DNA of 64,000 nucleotides, from NCBI RefSeq assembly GCF_025165815.1, contig NZ_JAFFZE010000014.1, positions 186,001 to 250,000 on the forward strand. Reading direction: 5' to 3'. The DNA comes from Actinophytocola gossypii (GTDB lineage: Bacteria > Actinomycetota > Actinomycetes > Mycobacteriales > Pseudonocardiaceae). Each line of letters begins with the position of its first letter. The first letter of the stretch is position 1. The notes beneath the pieces are model-generated. The model saw only the letters and a program-made list of their open reading frames with translations. It searched no databases and was not told the origin of the DNA. The position numbers were made by a program, and so were the translations under genes. Shown one piece after another: positions 17,323-26,574 of the stretch.

Positions 17323-18376
17323 CAGGCTCCCCGCATCGACCAGCACGGCCGTGATGCCGGAGCGGGCCAGGCAAGGGTCCGCCGGGACTCTCCGGGTCCG
17401 GGACCTGACGATCGCGCTGCCCGGCCCCCGGGGCATGGCCGACGTCGTCGACGGTGTCTCCTTCGACATGGTCGAAGGGCGCACGACCGGCCTGATCGGC
17501 GAGTCCGGGAGCGGGAAGTCGCTCACGGCGATGGCGTTGGTCGGCCTGATACCCGACACCGGTGTGGCGACCGGGCAGGTGCTCCTGGGCGAGGAGAACC
17601 TGCTCACGGCCGGCCGGGCGCGGATCCGGCAGATCCGGGGCGCGGAGATCTCGGTCGTGTTCCAGGACCCGTCGACCGCGCTCAACCCGACCATGACCAT
17701 CGGTGACCAGGTCGGTGAGATCCTGCGGAGCCGGGGTCTGTCCCGGCGCCAGGCGCGGGAGCGGGCGGCCGACCTGCTCGACCACGTCGGAATTCCGGAC
17801 GCGGCCGGTCGGGTGGGCGCCTACCCGCACGAGTTCTCCGGCGGGATGCGGCAACGCGCGATGATCGCCCTGGCGCTGGCCGGCCGGCCGAGGTTCGTTC
17901 TTGCCGACGAACCGACGACCGCGCTGGACGTCACCGTGCAGGCCAGGATCCTCGACCTGCTCGGCCGCCTCCGCGACGAGGACAACCTGTCCATGCTGCT
18001 GGTCAGCCACGACCTGCGGGTGATGTCGCACGTGGCCGACGACCTCGTGGTCATGTACGCGGGCCGGGTCTGCGAGCGCGGCCCGGCGAAAGCGGTGCTC
18101 AACCGGCCGCTGCACCCCTACACCGACGCTCTGGTGCGCAGTGTGCCGTCGGTGCGGGTCAGGTCGGCGATCGCCGACCCGTTGCCGGGCAGCCCGGCGA
18201 ACCCGTTCGACCGGCCGGCCGGCTGCCCGTTCCACCCGCGCTGTCCCCGCGCGGAGGACCGATGCCGGACGGAGGTGCCGGAGTTGCGGGAGATCGCGCC
18301 GGGACGGGTCAGTGCGTGCCACTTCGCGGAGCTCGCGCAGCGAACACCGGACACAGTCGCCGAGGAGCTGCGATGA
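17315..18376 (+). CDS. Dpp/Opp-type ABC ATPase 1 (DppD-like)
   Basis: A 353-residue ATPase with Walker A GESGSGKSLTAM, signature FSGGMRQRAMIALAL and Walker B FVLADEPTTALDVTVQA. The C-terminal oligopeptide/dipeptide extension contains PFHPRCPRAEDRC, where Cys residues are conserved in DppD proteins. ATG at 17315 overlaps the binding-protein gene by 8 bp and has 23 unconserved residues before the core; no better start is visible. Its stop overlaps the next ATPase start by 4 bp. Confidence 0.94.
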   Translation: MSDRLPASTSTAVMPERARQGSAGTLRVRDLTIALPGPRGMADVVDGVSFDMVEGRTTGLIGESGSGKSLTAMALVGLIPDTGVATGQVLLGEENLLTAGRARIRQIRGAEISVVFQDPSTALNPTMTIGDQVGEILRSRGLSRRQARERAADLLDHVGIPDAAGRVGAYPHEFSGGMRQRAMIALALAGRPRFVLADEPTTALDVTVQARILDLLGRLRDEDNLSMLLVSHDLRVMSHVADDLVVMYAGRVCERGPAKAVLNRPLHPYTDALVRSVPSVRVRSAIADPLPGSPANPFDRPAGCPFHPRCPRAEDRCRTEVPELREIAPGRVSACHFAELAQRTPDTVAEELR

Positions 18377-19188
18377 CGGCCGCCACCGGCCTGCGGGTCG
18401 CGGATCTCACCGTGACCTATCCCGGGCCCCGCACCAGCGGTTTTCGTCGACAGTCGTCGATCACCGCGGTACGCGGCGTGAGTCTCGACGTCGCGCCGGA
18501 GGAGACCGTCGCGCTCGTCGGTGAGTCGGGGTCCGGTAAGTCCACGATCGCCCGCGCGATCGTGGGGCTGGTGGCTCCGTCGGGCGGTGCGGTCGAGTTC
18601 GACGGCGCGCCGCTGTCGAACCGGCGTGACCGGTTGGCACGGCGGAACATCGCGATGATCTTCCAGGATCCCCGGTCCGCGCTGAACCCGCGCATGTCGG
18701 CGGAGGCGTCCATCGTCGAAGCCTGGCGGGCACACCCCGAAGCCGCGCCGGAGGGCGTGCGCCGTGACCCCCGGCGGCGACGGGAGGCCGTGGTCGACCT
18801 GCTGGCCCAGGTCGGGCTCGATCCCGACGTCGCGGGGAAACGTCCGACGGCCTTGTCGGGCGGACAGTGCCAGCGGGTGAGCATCGCTCGCGCGCTGGCC
18901 CTGCGGCCACGGTTGCTCATCTGCGACGAGGCGGTGTCGGCCCTCGACGTCTCCGTTCAGGCGCAGGTGCTGCAACTGCTGGTGCGGGTGCGCGAGGCGC
19001 GCTCGCTCTCGATGCTCTTCATCACCCACGACCTCGGCGTCGTCCGTCAGGTCGCCGACCGCGTCGCGGTCATGCGCCGGGGCGAACTGGTCGAGAACGC
19101 CGACGCGCAGACGCTGTTCTCCGCACCACGACACGACTACACCAAGGAACTTCTCGCCGCCGCCGTCGACCTCGACGTGAGCGGCTGA
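18373..19188 (+). CDS. Dpp/Opp-type ABC ATPase 2 (DppF-like)
   Basis: A 271-residue ATPase with Walker A GESGSGKSTIARAI, canonical signature LSGGQCQRVSIARAL and Walker B LLICDEAVSALDVSVQAQVL. The Walker B Asp-Glu-Ala variant is frequent in DppF-like proteins. It is somewhat shorter than typical DppF because the C-terminal oligopeptide-transporter extension is missing. It completes the five-gene importer, and 53 bp separate it from the exported beta-helix gene. Confidence 0.94.
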   Translation: MTAATGLRVADLTVTYPGPRTSGFRRQSSITAVRGVSLDVAPEETVALVGESGSGKSTIARAIVGLVAPSGGAVEFDGAPLSNRRDRLARRNIAMIFQDPRSALNPRMSAEASIVEAWRAHPEAAPEGVRRDPRRRREAVVDLLAQVGLDPDVAGKRPTALSGGQCQRVSIARALALRPRLLICDEAVSALDVSVQAQVLQLLVRVREARSLSMLFITHDLGVVRQVADRVAVMRRGELVENADAQTLFSAPRHDYTKELLAAAVDLDVSG

Positions 19189-19241
19189 CTTCACGGCACG
19201 TCCTCGTCCGCAGACAGACCAGACCGCAAGGAGAAGGACAC

Positions 19242-21098
19242 ATGACCGATCGACTCAACAGGCGCGCGATGATCCGTACGGCGGCGGGCGCGGGGGTCGC
19301 GGGGGTCGGCGGGCTCGCACTCGGTGGCTCGGCACAGGCCGAATCGGCACCACCGAGTCTGGTCAACGACGACGGCACTCCCGTCCTCACGCCCCAGCAG
19401 TTCGGCGCGGTCGCCGACGGAGAGGCCGACGACACCGCGGCGATCCAGGCCGCTATCGACGCGGCCGGTCCGCAGCGGAACAAGATCGTGGTGTTCCCGC
19501 CCGGGCTGTACAAGGTCACGTCGACCCTCGTGGTTCCGGACAACGAGTACGAGTTCCCCGACTCGAACCTGAACCGGTTCGTGATGCGCGGATACGGCAT
19601 GTTCGGTGAGGAGCCGTCGAAGATCCGCTTCCACCACGACGGTATCGGCATCCGGTGGCAGGCGTCGCTCGGCGGAATCCACGGCATGGCCTTCGACGCA
19701 CCGAGGAAGACGTCGAACAACGTCGGCATCCACGTCGAGCGGACCGCGAACACCGACGACACCGACATCACGATCGTCGAAACCTCGTTCCTGCGCTTCA
19801 ACCGCGCGGTCGTGAGCGTGGGCCGCGGGTTCCTGTTCACGAAGAACAAGGTCGCCGTCTGCACCACGGGCGTCGACATCTCCTGGCCCACGGAAGGGAC
19901 CCAGCCGGGAAGCGGTCCGGTCCACCTCCCGCCCTACGGCCTGCGCAAGTGGCTGATCACCGACAACCACTTCCACTCGAACTTCGACGCGATCGTGTTC
20001 CACGGCGCCCCCGACGCCGACTTCCGCGGTGCGGTGATCAGCAACAACCTGCTCGACATCGGCCGCAGGCTGTTCAAGGGCAGCCTCACCAACTCGACCA
20101 TCAGCGGCAACGTGATCGAGAACGGCACCGGGAACGCGATCATCGAGGTCGACTCCGGCGGACACAACCTCACCATCAGCGGCAACGTGATCGGCGGGTT
20201 CGACACCACGCCGGGCGCGTGGGAGCCGCCCCGCTACGCGATCCTCTTCGCCAGCGGGGTGTCCGCGAAGAACGTCACGATCTCGGCGAACTCGTTCAAC
20301 TGGATCCGCGGCTCCGCGATCGGGTTCGAGCAGTCCGCCGAGAAGATCACCATCACGGACAACTCGTTCGACAACTGGAACCTGAGCAACTCGACCGTCC
20401 ACGGCGCCGTCATCGCGCACGACGACGCCACCCGGTTCGCGATCCTCGGCAACGTCATCTCGGCCAACCGGCGCCCGTCCGGACTGCCGATCCGGGTCAC
20501 CGGCGCGCTGCGGGCGTCCAACGTGGTCGGCAACGTGTTCGAGCAGGACGGTCTGGTCGACGCGGGAACGATCAGTGCCGACTCGTTCGTCGAGTCCGAG
20601 CCGGGCCGGTTCACGAGGGTCGAGCTGGCCGCGGCGAAGAACGCCGCGATGCGCGTGCACAGCACGGCCACGGAAGGTGTCACCGCGGGCAACAGCTACG
20701 GCGGCTACCTCGTCCAGAGCGCGCTGCCGGACGGGTCGGGCCCCGGGGTCAAGGGCGGCGTGGAGGTGGTCGCCGTGAACGCGTCCGGCTCGGCGGCCAC
20801 CAACCTCCTGTGCGCCACGAACTCCACGAACGAGGTGGTCGCGTTCCAGGCCAGCGTCACCGGACTCGTCCCGCCGACGGACAACACCCGGGACATCGGC
20901 AGCGCGGACGCGAGCATCCGGACGGTGTTCGCCCACGCCACCCGGCTGCGTCCGTACAAGGCGGGAGACCTGCCCCCGGCAGCCGACGCGCGGGGCACGC
21001 TCATCAGCGTCGAGGACGGTCACGACGGCAAGCCATGCCTGGCCATGTCCGACGGCACGTCGTGGCGCCGCGTGCCCCTGAGCAACTCGATCGCATGA
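19242..21098 (+). CDS. Tat-exported right-handed beta-helix protein (pectate-lyase-3-like)
   Basis: A 618-residue secreted protein. Twin arginines at residues 7-8 (NRRAMIRTAAGAG) and a following Ala/Gly stretch form a Tat signal. A Pectate_lyase_3 entry motif comes next (TPQQFGAVADGEADDTAAIQ, about residues 46-65), then FPPGLYKVTSTLVVP and many Asn-rich coils such as NNLLDIG, STISGNVIENGTGN, NLTISGNVIGG and NVTISANSF, typical of a parallel beta-helix. Members act on polyuronides or other acidic glycans, or only bind them; no catalytic set can be assigned by eye. SD AAGGAG precedes the ATG. It probably generates or presents oligosaccharides for the importer. Confidence 0.85.
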   Translation: MTDRLNRRAMIRTAAGAGVAGVGGLALGGSAQAESAPPSLVNDDGTPVLTPQQFGAVADGEADDTAAIQAAIDAAGPQRNKIVVFPPGLYKVTSTLVVPDNEYEFPDSNLNRFVMRGYGMFGEEPSKIRFHHDGIGIRWQASLGGIHGMAFDAPRKTSNNVGIHVERTANTDDTDITIVETSFLRFNRAVVSVGRGFLFTKNKVAVCTTGVDISWPTEGTQPGSGPVHLPPYGLRKWLITDNHFHSNFDAIVFHGAPDADFRGAVISNNLLDIGRRLFKGSLTNSTISGNVIENGTGNAIIEVDSGGHNLTISGNVIGGFDTTPGAWEPPRYAILFASGVSAKNVTISANSFNWIRGSAIGFEQSAEKITITDNSFDNWNLSNSTVHGAVIAHDDATRFAILGNVISANRRPSGLPIRVTGALRASNVVGNVFEQDGLVDAGTISADSFVESEPGRFTRVELAAAKNAAMRVHSTATEGVTAGNSYGGYLVQSALPDGSGPGVKGGVEVVAVNASGSAATNLLCATNSTNEVVAFQASVTGLVPPTDNTRDIGSADASIRTVFAHATRLRPYKAGDLPPAADARGTLISVEDGHDGKPCLAMSDGTSWRRVPLSNSIA

Positions 21099-22768
21099 GT
21101 GCGGACGTGACCTCGGCCCCGTGGTGGCGGGACGCGGTGATCTATCAGCTCTACATCCAGTCGTTCGCCGACGGCAACGGCGACGGCATCGGCGACATCG
21201 CCGGGTTGCGCGGCAGGATCGGCTACCTGTCCCGGCTCGGAGTCGACGCCATCTGGATCACGCCGTGGTTCCGGTCACCGCTGCGCGACGCGGGCTACGA
21301 CGTCTCCGACTACCGCGCCATCCATCCCCGGTACGGGGACGTGGCCGGGGGCCGGGAGCTGATCGAGGAGTGTCACGCGGCTGGGATCCGGGTCGTTCTC
21401 GACATCGTCCCCAACCACACCTCGTCGGATCATCCGTGGTTCGCCGAGGCGCTGCGTTCACCGCCGGGATCAGCGGCACGGGCCCGCTACCACTTCCGCA
21501 CCGGCCGGGACGGGGGACGGCGCCCGCCCAACGACTGGCTGAGCGTGTTCGGCGGTCCGGCCTGGACCCGGGTCGAGGACGGCGAGTGGTACCTGCACCT
21601 GTTCGACTCCGCGCAGCCCGATCTCAACTGGGACAGCGAGGAGGTGCGGTCGGAGTTCGAGGACATCCTGCGGTTCTGGTTCGACCTCGGTGTCGACGGG
21701 TTCCGGATCGACGTGGCCACCGCGCTGGTCAAGGCACCCGGGCTGCCGGACCTCGGGTATCCCGACGGCGCGTTCCTCGCCGACCTGACCCGTCCGAACC
21801 ACCCGCACCGGGACCGCGACGAGGTCCACGACATCTACCGAAGCTGGCGCAAGCTCGCCGACTCCTACGATCCGCCGCGCATGTTCGCCGCGGAGGCCTG
21901 GCTCGACGACGCGGAGCGGCTGTCGCGGTACGTCCGGCCCGACGAGCTGCACACCACGCTGAACCTGCACTACCTGAAGTCGGCGTGGGCCGCGCCGGAC
22001 CTGCGCCGGGCCATCGACACGTCGATCGCGGCCACGTCGTCGGTCGGGGCGCCCACCACCTGGGGGCTGTCCAACCACGACGTCGAACGGGTCGCCACCC
22101 GGTACGGCCGCGCCGACACCCGTCGCCGCGCCGGAGTGTCCGCGCCGGAACTCGGTCCGGTCGACGAGCACCTCGGCCGCCGCCGGGCCAGGGCAGCGGC
22201 ACTGCTGACGCTCGCGTTGCCCGGCAGTGCGTACATCTACCAGGGCGAGGAACTCGGCCTGACCGACGCGGACGTACCCGAGCACGCACGGCAGGACCCC
22301 ATCTGGTTCCGGTCCGGGGGCAGCCGCCCCGGCCGGGACGGCGCCCGGGTTCCGTTGCCGTGGACCGAGGACGGCGGCTCGTACGGATTCGGCGACAACG
22401 GGGCCTGGCTGCCGCAGCCCGAGGGGTGGGGAAACCACGCGGTGTCGGTCCAGGACGGCGACGACTCGTCGTTCCTGGAGCTGTACCGGACCGCGTTGGC
22501 ACTTCGGCGCTCCCACCCGGCGTTGGGTGGCACGAGCGATGTGCACTGGTGCGACGCGCCGAACGACGACGTCCTGGTGTTCACCCGCGCCCCCGGCTTC
22601 GGCTGCGTGGTCAACTTCGGTTCGGCACCGGTGCCGATCCCACTTCGCGGCCGCGTTCTCCTGTCCAGTGACACCAGTGACAACAGCGATGGCGAGGGTG
22701 CGGTGCAGCCGGACGGCGCGGTCTGGCTGGACCTCGACCCCACCAGTGAGGGAAGCGGTACGACGTGA
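21095..22768 (+). CDS. GH13 alpha-glucosidase
   Basis: A 557-residue cytoplasmic glycoside hydrolase of family 13. Conserved regions: DIVPNHTSSDHPWF, GFRIDVATAL with nucleophile Asp206, FAAEAWL with acid/base Glu267, and LSNHDVERV with transition-state stabiliser Asp329. N-terminal WWRDAVIYQLYIQSFADGNGDG is the classic alpha-glucosidase/oligo-1,6-glucosidase start, including a Ca-binding-type loop. No signal peptide, so it works on imported sugar. The ATG overlaps the stop of the beta-helix gene and its own stop overlaps the FAD enzyme start, both by 4 bp, showing that these unlike activities are used together. This implies an alpha-glucosyl residue in the substrate. Confidence 0.95.
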   Translation: MSADVTSAPWWRDAVIYQLYIQSFADGNGDGIGDIAGLRGRIGYLSRLGVDAIWITPWFRSPLRDAGYDVSDYRAIHPRYGDVAGGRELIEECHAAGIRVVLDIVPNHTSSDHPWFAEALRSPPGSAARARYHFRTGRDGGRRPPNDWLSVFGGPAWTRVEDGEWYLHLFDSAQPDLNWDSEEVRSEFEDILRFWFDLGVDGFRIDVATALVKAPGLPDLGYPDGAFLADLTRPNHPHRDRDEVHDIYRSWRKLADSYDPPRMFAAEAWLDDAERLSRYVRPDELHTTLNLHYLKSAWAAPDLRRAIDTSIAATSSVGAPTTWGLSNHDVERVATRYGRADTRRRAGVSAPELGPVDEHLGRRRARAAALLTLALPGSAYIYQGEELGLTDADVPEHARQDPIWFRSGGSRPGRDGARVPLPWTEDGGSYGFGDNGAWLPQPEGWGNHAVSVQDGDDSSFLELYRTALALRRSHPALGGTSDVHWCDAPNDDVLVFTRAPGFGCVVNFGSAPVPIPLRGRVLLSSDTSDNSDGEGAVQPDGAVWLDLDPTSEGSGTT

Positions 22769-24378
22769 CGGATGAACATGGGACCAGCGCGGACGTTCTG
22801 ATCGTCGGGGGCGGTGTCGGCGGTGTCGCCGCGGCTCTCGCGGCGTTGCGTCGTGGCCGGTCGGTGATCGTGACCGAGGAGTACGACTGGCTCGGCGGCC
22901 AGCTCACCAGCCAGGCCGTCCCGCCGGACGAGCACAAGTGGATCGAGCAGTTCGGCTGCACGCGTGGCTACCGGGCGTTCCGGGAGGGCGTGCGGGACTA
23001 CTACCGCACGTGGTACCCGCTGACCGGGGCCGCGCGGCGGCAACCGGATCTGAACCCGGGGTTGGGCCGGGTGAGCCGCCTCTGTCACGAACCACGGGTC
23101 GCCGTCGCGGTGCTGGAGGGAATGCTGGCGCCGTACCGCTCGGCCGGGAAGCTGCGAACCCTGACCGGTCACCGTGCCGTCGCCGCGCACGTCGACGGCG
23201 ACCGGGTCACGGCCGTGACGGTCCGGTCCCGCTCCGGCGAGGAGCTGACCATCGAGGCGCCGTACGTCCTCGACGCCACCGAGCTCGGTGACCTGCTGCC
23301 GCTGGCGGGTGTCGAGCACGTGATCGGGTTCGAGTCGCGGGCCGAGACCGGCGAGCCGAGTGCGCCGAGCGAGGCACAGCCGCTCAACCAGCAGGCGTTC
23401 TCGTGGGTGTTCGCCGTGGAGCACCACGACGGCGCGGACTTCACCATCGACCGCCCGGACACCTACGGCTTCTGGCGCGAGTACCAGCCGGACTACTGGC
23501 CCGACCGGATGCTCAGCCTCAACGCGCCGCACCCGAGGACGCTGGTGGCGACCCCCCGGACGTTCGTGCCGCATCCGGCGGCCGGTCCGATCGTCGCCGA
23601 CCAGAGCAAGGAGGGCGGCGACATCGACCTGTGGCTGTTCCGCCGCATCTTCGCCCGCGAGCAGTACGCGCCGGGATTCGCGGCCAGCGACGTCACCGTC
23701 GTCAACTGGCCGATGATCGACTACCTCCCCGGGCCGCTGCTCGGGGTCACCGACGACGAACGTGCCAAGCACCTGGAGGGCGCCCGGCAGCTCTCGTTCA
23801 GCATGCTCTACTGGCTGCAGACCGAGGCGCCGCGACCCGACGGCGGTACCGGCTGGCCGGGGCTGCGGTTGCGCCCCGACGTGATGGGCACCGAGGACGG
23901 CCTGGCCATGGCGCCCTACATCCGGGAGTCCCGCCGGATCCGCGCACGGACCACGATCGTCGAGCAGGACCTGTCGATGACGGTACGCGGTGACGCGGGC
24001 GCGGTGACGTATCCGGACTCGGTTGGCGTGGGGATGTACCGGATCGACCTGCACCCCTCCACCGGCGGCGACAACTACCTCGACGTGCCGAGCAGCCCGT
24101 TCCAGATCCCGCTGGGTGCGCTGCTGCCGGTGCGGATGCGCAACGTCCTCGCGGCGGGCAAGAACATCGGTACGACCCACATCACCAACGGCTGCTACCG
24201 GCTGCACCCGGTCGAGTGGAACATCGGCGAGGCCGCGGGGGCGCTGGCGGCGCACTGCCTCACGAACTCGCTCACCCCGGAGCAGGTCCGAGACGACTCC
24301 CGGCTGCTCGAGTCGTTCCAGAGCGAACTGGTCGCCGACGGGTTCGAGCTCGCCTGGCCCGAGATCCGGGGATACTGA
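22765..24378 (+). CDS. FAD-dependent oxidoreductase (FAD_oxidored family)
   Basis: A 537-residue flavoprotein. The N-terminal dinucleotide-binding fold is VLIVGGGVGGVAAALAALRRG (GxGxxG near residues 15-20), followed by EYDWLGGQLTSQAVPPDEH, a motif of the PF12831-type FAD oxidoreductases that accompany glycan-degradation genes. A late segment NVLAAGKNIGTTHITNGCYR and VEWNIGEAAGALAAHC closes the FAD site. The GTG start overlaps the glucosidase stop. A likely role is oxidation of a sugar hydroxyl to a ketone, making a glycoside labile, but this is inference. The product could be the substrate of the downstream aldolase. Confidence 0.85.
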   Translation: MTDEHGTSADVLIVGGGVGGVAAALAALRRGRSVIVTEEYDWLGGQLTSQAVPPDEHKWIEQFGCTRGYRAFREGVRDYYRTWYPLTGAARRQPDLNPGLGRVSRLCHEPRVAVAVLEGMLAPYRSAGKLRTLTGHRAVAAHVDGDRVTAVTVRSRSGEELTIEAPYVLDATELGDLLPLAGVEHVIGFESRAETGEPSAPSEAQPLNQQAFSWVFAVEHHDGADFTIDRPDTYGFWREYQPDYWPDRMLSLNAPHPRTLVATPRTFVPHPAAGPIVADQSKEGGDIDLWLFRRIFAREQYAPGFAASDVTVVNWPMIDYLPGPLLGVTDDERAKHLEGARQLSFSMLYWLQTEAPRPDGGTGWPGLRLRPDVMGTEDGLAMAPYIRESRRIRARTTIVEQDLSMTVRGDAGAVTYPDSVGVGMYRIDLHPSTGGDNYLDVPSSPFQIPLGALLPVRMRNVLAAGKNIGTTHITNGCYRLHPVEWNIGEAAGALAAHCLTNSLTPEQVRDDSRLLESFQSELVADGFELAWPEIRGY

Positions 24379-24380
24379 GC

Positions 24381-25304
24381 ATGATCGACGGGTCCGCACT
24401 GCTCGCCGGGGTGACCGTTCCGCTCGTCACCCCGATGGACGAGACCGGCCGCCCGGACGCGGAGCACGCCACGAAGCTGCTCGCGGCGCTGCACGCCGCC
24501 GGAGTCGAGAAGCTGATGCTGCTGGGCAGCAACGGCGAGGGTCCGCTGCTGCCGACCTCGGTGGTCGGGCCGTTCGTGGCCGGGGTCACCGCGCGGTGGC
24601 GGTCGCTGACCGGCGGCGGCGTGGTCACGGTGAACGTCACGGCGGCGGGCACCCTCGACGCGCTCGAACGGGCGTCGATCGCGGCGGACGCGGGTGCCGA
24701 CGCGCTGGTGATGAGCCCGCCGATCTACTTCCACCATCGCGCGGACGAGATCGTGGCCCACTACGCGGCCCTCGGCACGGTCGGGCTGCCGGTGGTCGCG
24801 TACAACGCACCGCGCTACAGCAACCCGCTGACCCGCGACCTGGTCGGCGCTCTCCTCGACCTCGACCACCTCGTCGGGATCAAGGACAGCTCCGGTGACG
24901 TCGAGTTCTTCGGCGACCTCGTCGAGCTGGCCGGGAGCAGGGCGGGCTTCGCCGTCGGCCAGGGCGCGGAGACCCAGCTCGACACCGCCCTGGGCCTCGG
25001 TGCCGACGGGATCGTCCCCGGTGTCGCCAACATCGCCCCCGCCCTGTCCGTCCGGCTGGTCGCCGCGCACGAAGCCGGTGACCACGACGAGGTGCGGCGG
25101 CTCCAGACGTTGCACACCGGGCTCACCGCGCTGCACGCGATCCGCCGGGGAACGGCCGGCGTCAAGGCGGTCCTGGCACTACGGAACCTGTGCCCGCCCC
25201 ACGTGGCCCCACCCCTGCTGCCGAGCGAGCCCGCCGAGCGCGACGCGCTTCTGGAGTTCGTCGCCACGCACGAGGACCACCTGCTCCGGGAACACCATGA
25301 GTGA
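24381..25304 (+). CDS. DapA/NanA-family aldolase 1
   Basis: A 307-residue class I aldolase/synthase barrel. It shows the family pattern GVTVPLVTPMDETGRPD, LGSNGEGPLLP (substituting the usual GSTGE), catalytic Tyr in VVAYNAP and the Schiff-base Lys in VGIKDSSGDV (about residue 163). True dihydrodipicolinate synthases sit with lysine genes; here the setting is a sugar operon, so cleavage of a 2-keto-3-deoxy sugar acid or similar is more likely. It begins 2 bp after the FAD gene and overlaps the sulfatase gene by 8 bp. It is only distantly similar to the second copy at 27220-28134. Confidence 0.9.
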   Translation: MIDGSALLAGVTVPLVTPMDETGRPDAEHATKLLAALHAAGVEKLMLLGSNGEGPLLPTSVVGPFVAGVTARWRSLTGGGVVTVNVTAAGTLDALERASIAADAGADALVMSPPIYFHHRADEIVAHYAALGTVGLPVVAYNAPRYSNPLTRDLVGALLDLDHLVGIKDSSGDVEFFGDLVELAGSRAGFAVGQGAETQLDTALGLGADGIVPGVANIAPALSVRLVAAHEAGDHDEVRRLQTLHTGLTALHAIRRGTAGVKAVLALRNLCPPHVAPPLLPSEPAERDALLEFVATHEDHLLREHHE

Positions 25305-26574
25305 CCAGCACGCCAGGCCGAACGTCGTCCTGGTCGTGATGGACGACCTCGGTTACGGCGACCTGAGCTGTATGGGGAACCCGATCCTGCGCACCCCGCG
25401 GATCGATTCCGTCGCCGGCGACGGGATCACGATGCGGCACATGTACGCGACGTCGTCGGTGTGCACACCGTCGCGCGCGGCGTTGCTGACCGGCCGCTAC
25501 CCGCAACGCGTCGGGCTGCCGAAGGTGTTGGCTCCCGAGCACGGCACCGGGTTGTCGTCCTTCGAGTACACGCTTCCGGCGATGATGCGTGACGTGGGCT
25601 ACCGGACGGCGATGTTCGGCAAGTGGCATCTCGGGTGCCGGCCGGAGCACTACCCGACCCGGCACGGTTTCGACGAGTACGCGGGACTGCTGTACAGCAA
25701 CGACATGCACCCGATCGAGATGTTCGAGGGGGACCGGGTCTCGACCGCCGAGGTCGACCAGGCCGCGCTGACCGCCGCGTACACCGATCAGGCCGTCGAC
25801 TTCATCTCCCGGAACGCCGACGGGCCGTTCTTCGTGTATCTGGCGTACACGATGCCGCACATCCCGCTCCACGTGGAGGACGAGTTCGCCGGCCGGTCCG
25901 CGGGCGGCAGGTACGGCGACGTCGTGGAGAGCCTGGACCACCACATCGGCCGCGTCCTCGACACCCTCGACGACCTCGGCCTGGCCGACGACACGCTCGT
26001 CATGGTGACGAGCGACAACGGGCCGTGGTTCGAGGGCAGTACCGGTGGGTTGCGTGGGAACAAGCTGCACACCTACGAGGGGGGCATCCGGGTTCCGTTC
26101 GTCGCGCGCTGGCCGGGGCGGATCCCGGCGGGCACGAACTCCGACGAACCCGTGTGCTTGTTCGACCTGCTGCCGACCCTCGCCGCACTGGCGGGTGGCA
26201 CGGTGCCGCCGGACCGGCCGGTCGACGGCGTCGACATCTCGTCGGTGCTCACCGGGGGGACCGCGCCGGAGCCGCGGGCGTTGTACTTCTTCCACTGGTG
26301 GACGCTCAACGCGGTCCGGGAGGGCCCGTGGAAACTTCACCTCGATCGCCATCCGCGTGACCTGAACCGGGCGCAGGGCAAGGAGTTGCCGCAGCTGTTC
26401 AACCTGGAGCTGGACCCGGGCGAGTGCTACGACCTCGGCCACGGTCACCCCGAGGTCGTCGAGCGCCTCACCGAGCTGGGAAGGCGGTTCGAGACCGAGA
26501 TCGCCGGGCAACGTCTGGCCGCGGAAGCCCGCGCGGCCGGCCGGGTCAGCCCGACCTCGGCCGCGCCGTCCTGA
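25297..26574 (+). CDS. Cytoplasmic type I sulfatase
   Basis: A 425-residue alkaline-phosphatase-superfamily sulfatase. The formylglycine signature CTPSRAALLTGR puts the Cys to be oxidised at residue 56. The metal pair Asp16-Asp17 lies in VVMDDLGYGDLS, further ligands in MVTSDNGPWFEG, and the substrate Lys lies in GNKLHTYEGGIRVPF. No signal peptide or lipobox is present, so it should act on imported sulfated compounds; most polysaccharide sulfatases are exported. A formylglycine-generating enzyme is not encoded in this window. Its 3' end overlaps the convergent gntR gene by 29 bp. Confidence 0.93.
   Translation: MSDQHARPNVVLVVMDDLGYGDLSCMGNPILRTPRIDSVAGDGITMRHMYATSSVCTPSRAALLTGRYPQRVGLPKVLAPEHGTGLSSFEYTLPAMMRDVGYRTAMFGKWHLGCRPEHYPTRHGFDEYAGLLYSNDMHPIEMFEGDRVSTAEVDQAALTAAYTDQAVDFISRNADGPFFVYLAYTMPHIPLHVEDEFAGRSAGGRYGDVVESLDHHIGRVLDTLDDLGLADDTLVMVTSDNGPWFEGSTGGLRGNKLHTYEGGIRVPFVARWPGRIPAGTNSDEPVCLFDLLPTLAALAGGTVPPDRPVDGVDISSVLTGGTAPEPRALYFFHWWTLNAVREGPWKLHLDRHPRDLNRAQGKELPQLFNLELDPGECYDLGHGHPEVVERLTELGRRFETEIAGQRLAAEARAAGRVSPTSAAPS

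Noticed and set aside
19191-21023. A 610-codon minus-strand frame opposite the beta-helix gene
   Set aside because: Arg/Asp/Val-rich shadow without motifs; the plus strand has a Tat signal and beta-helix repeats.
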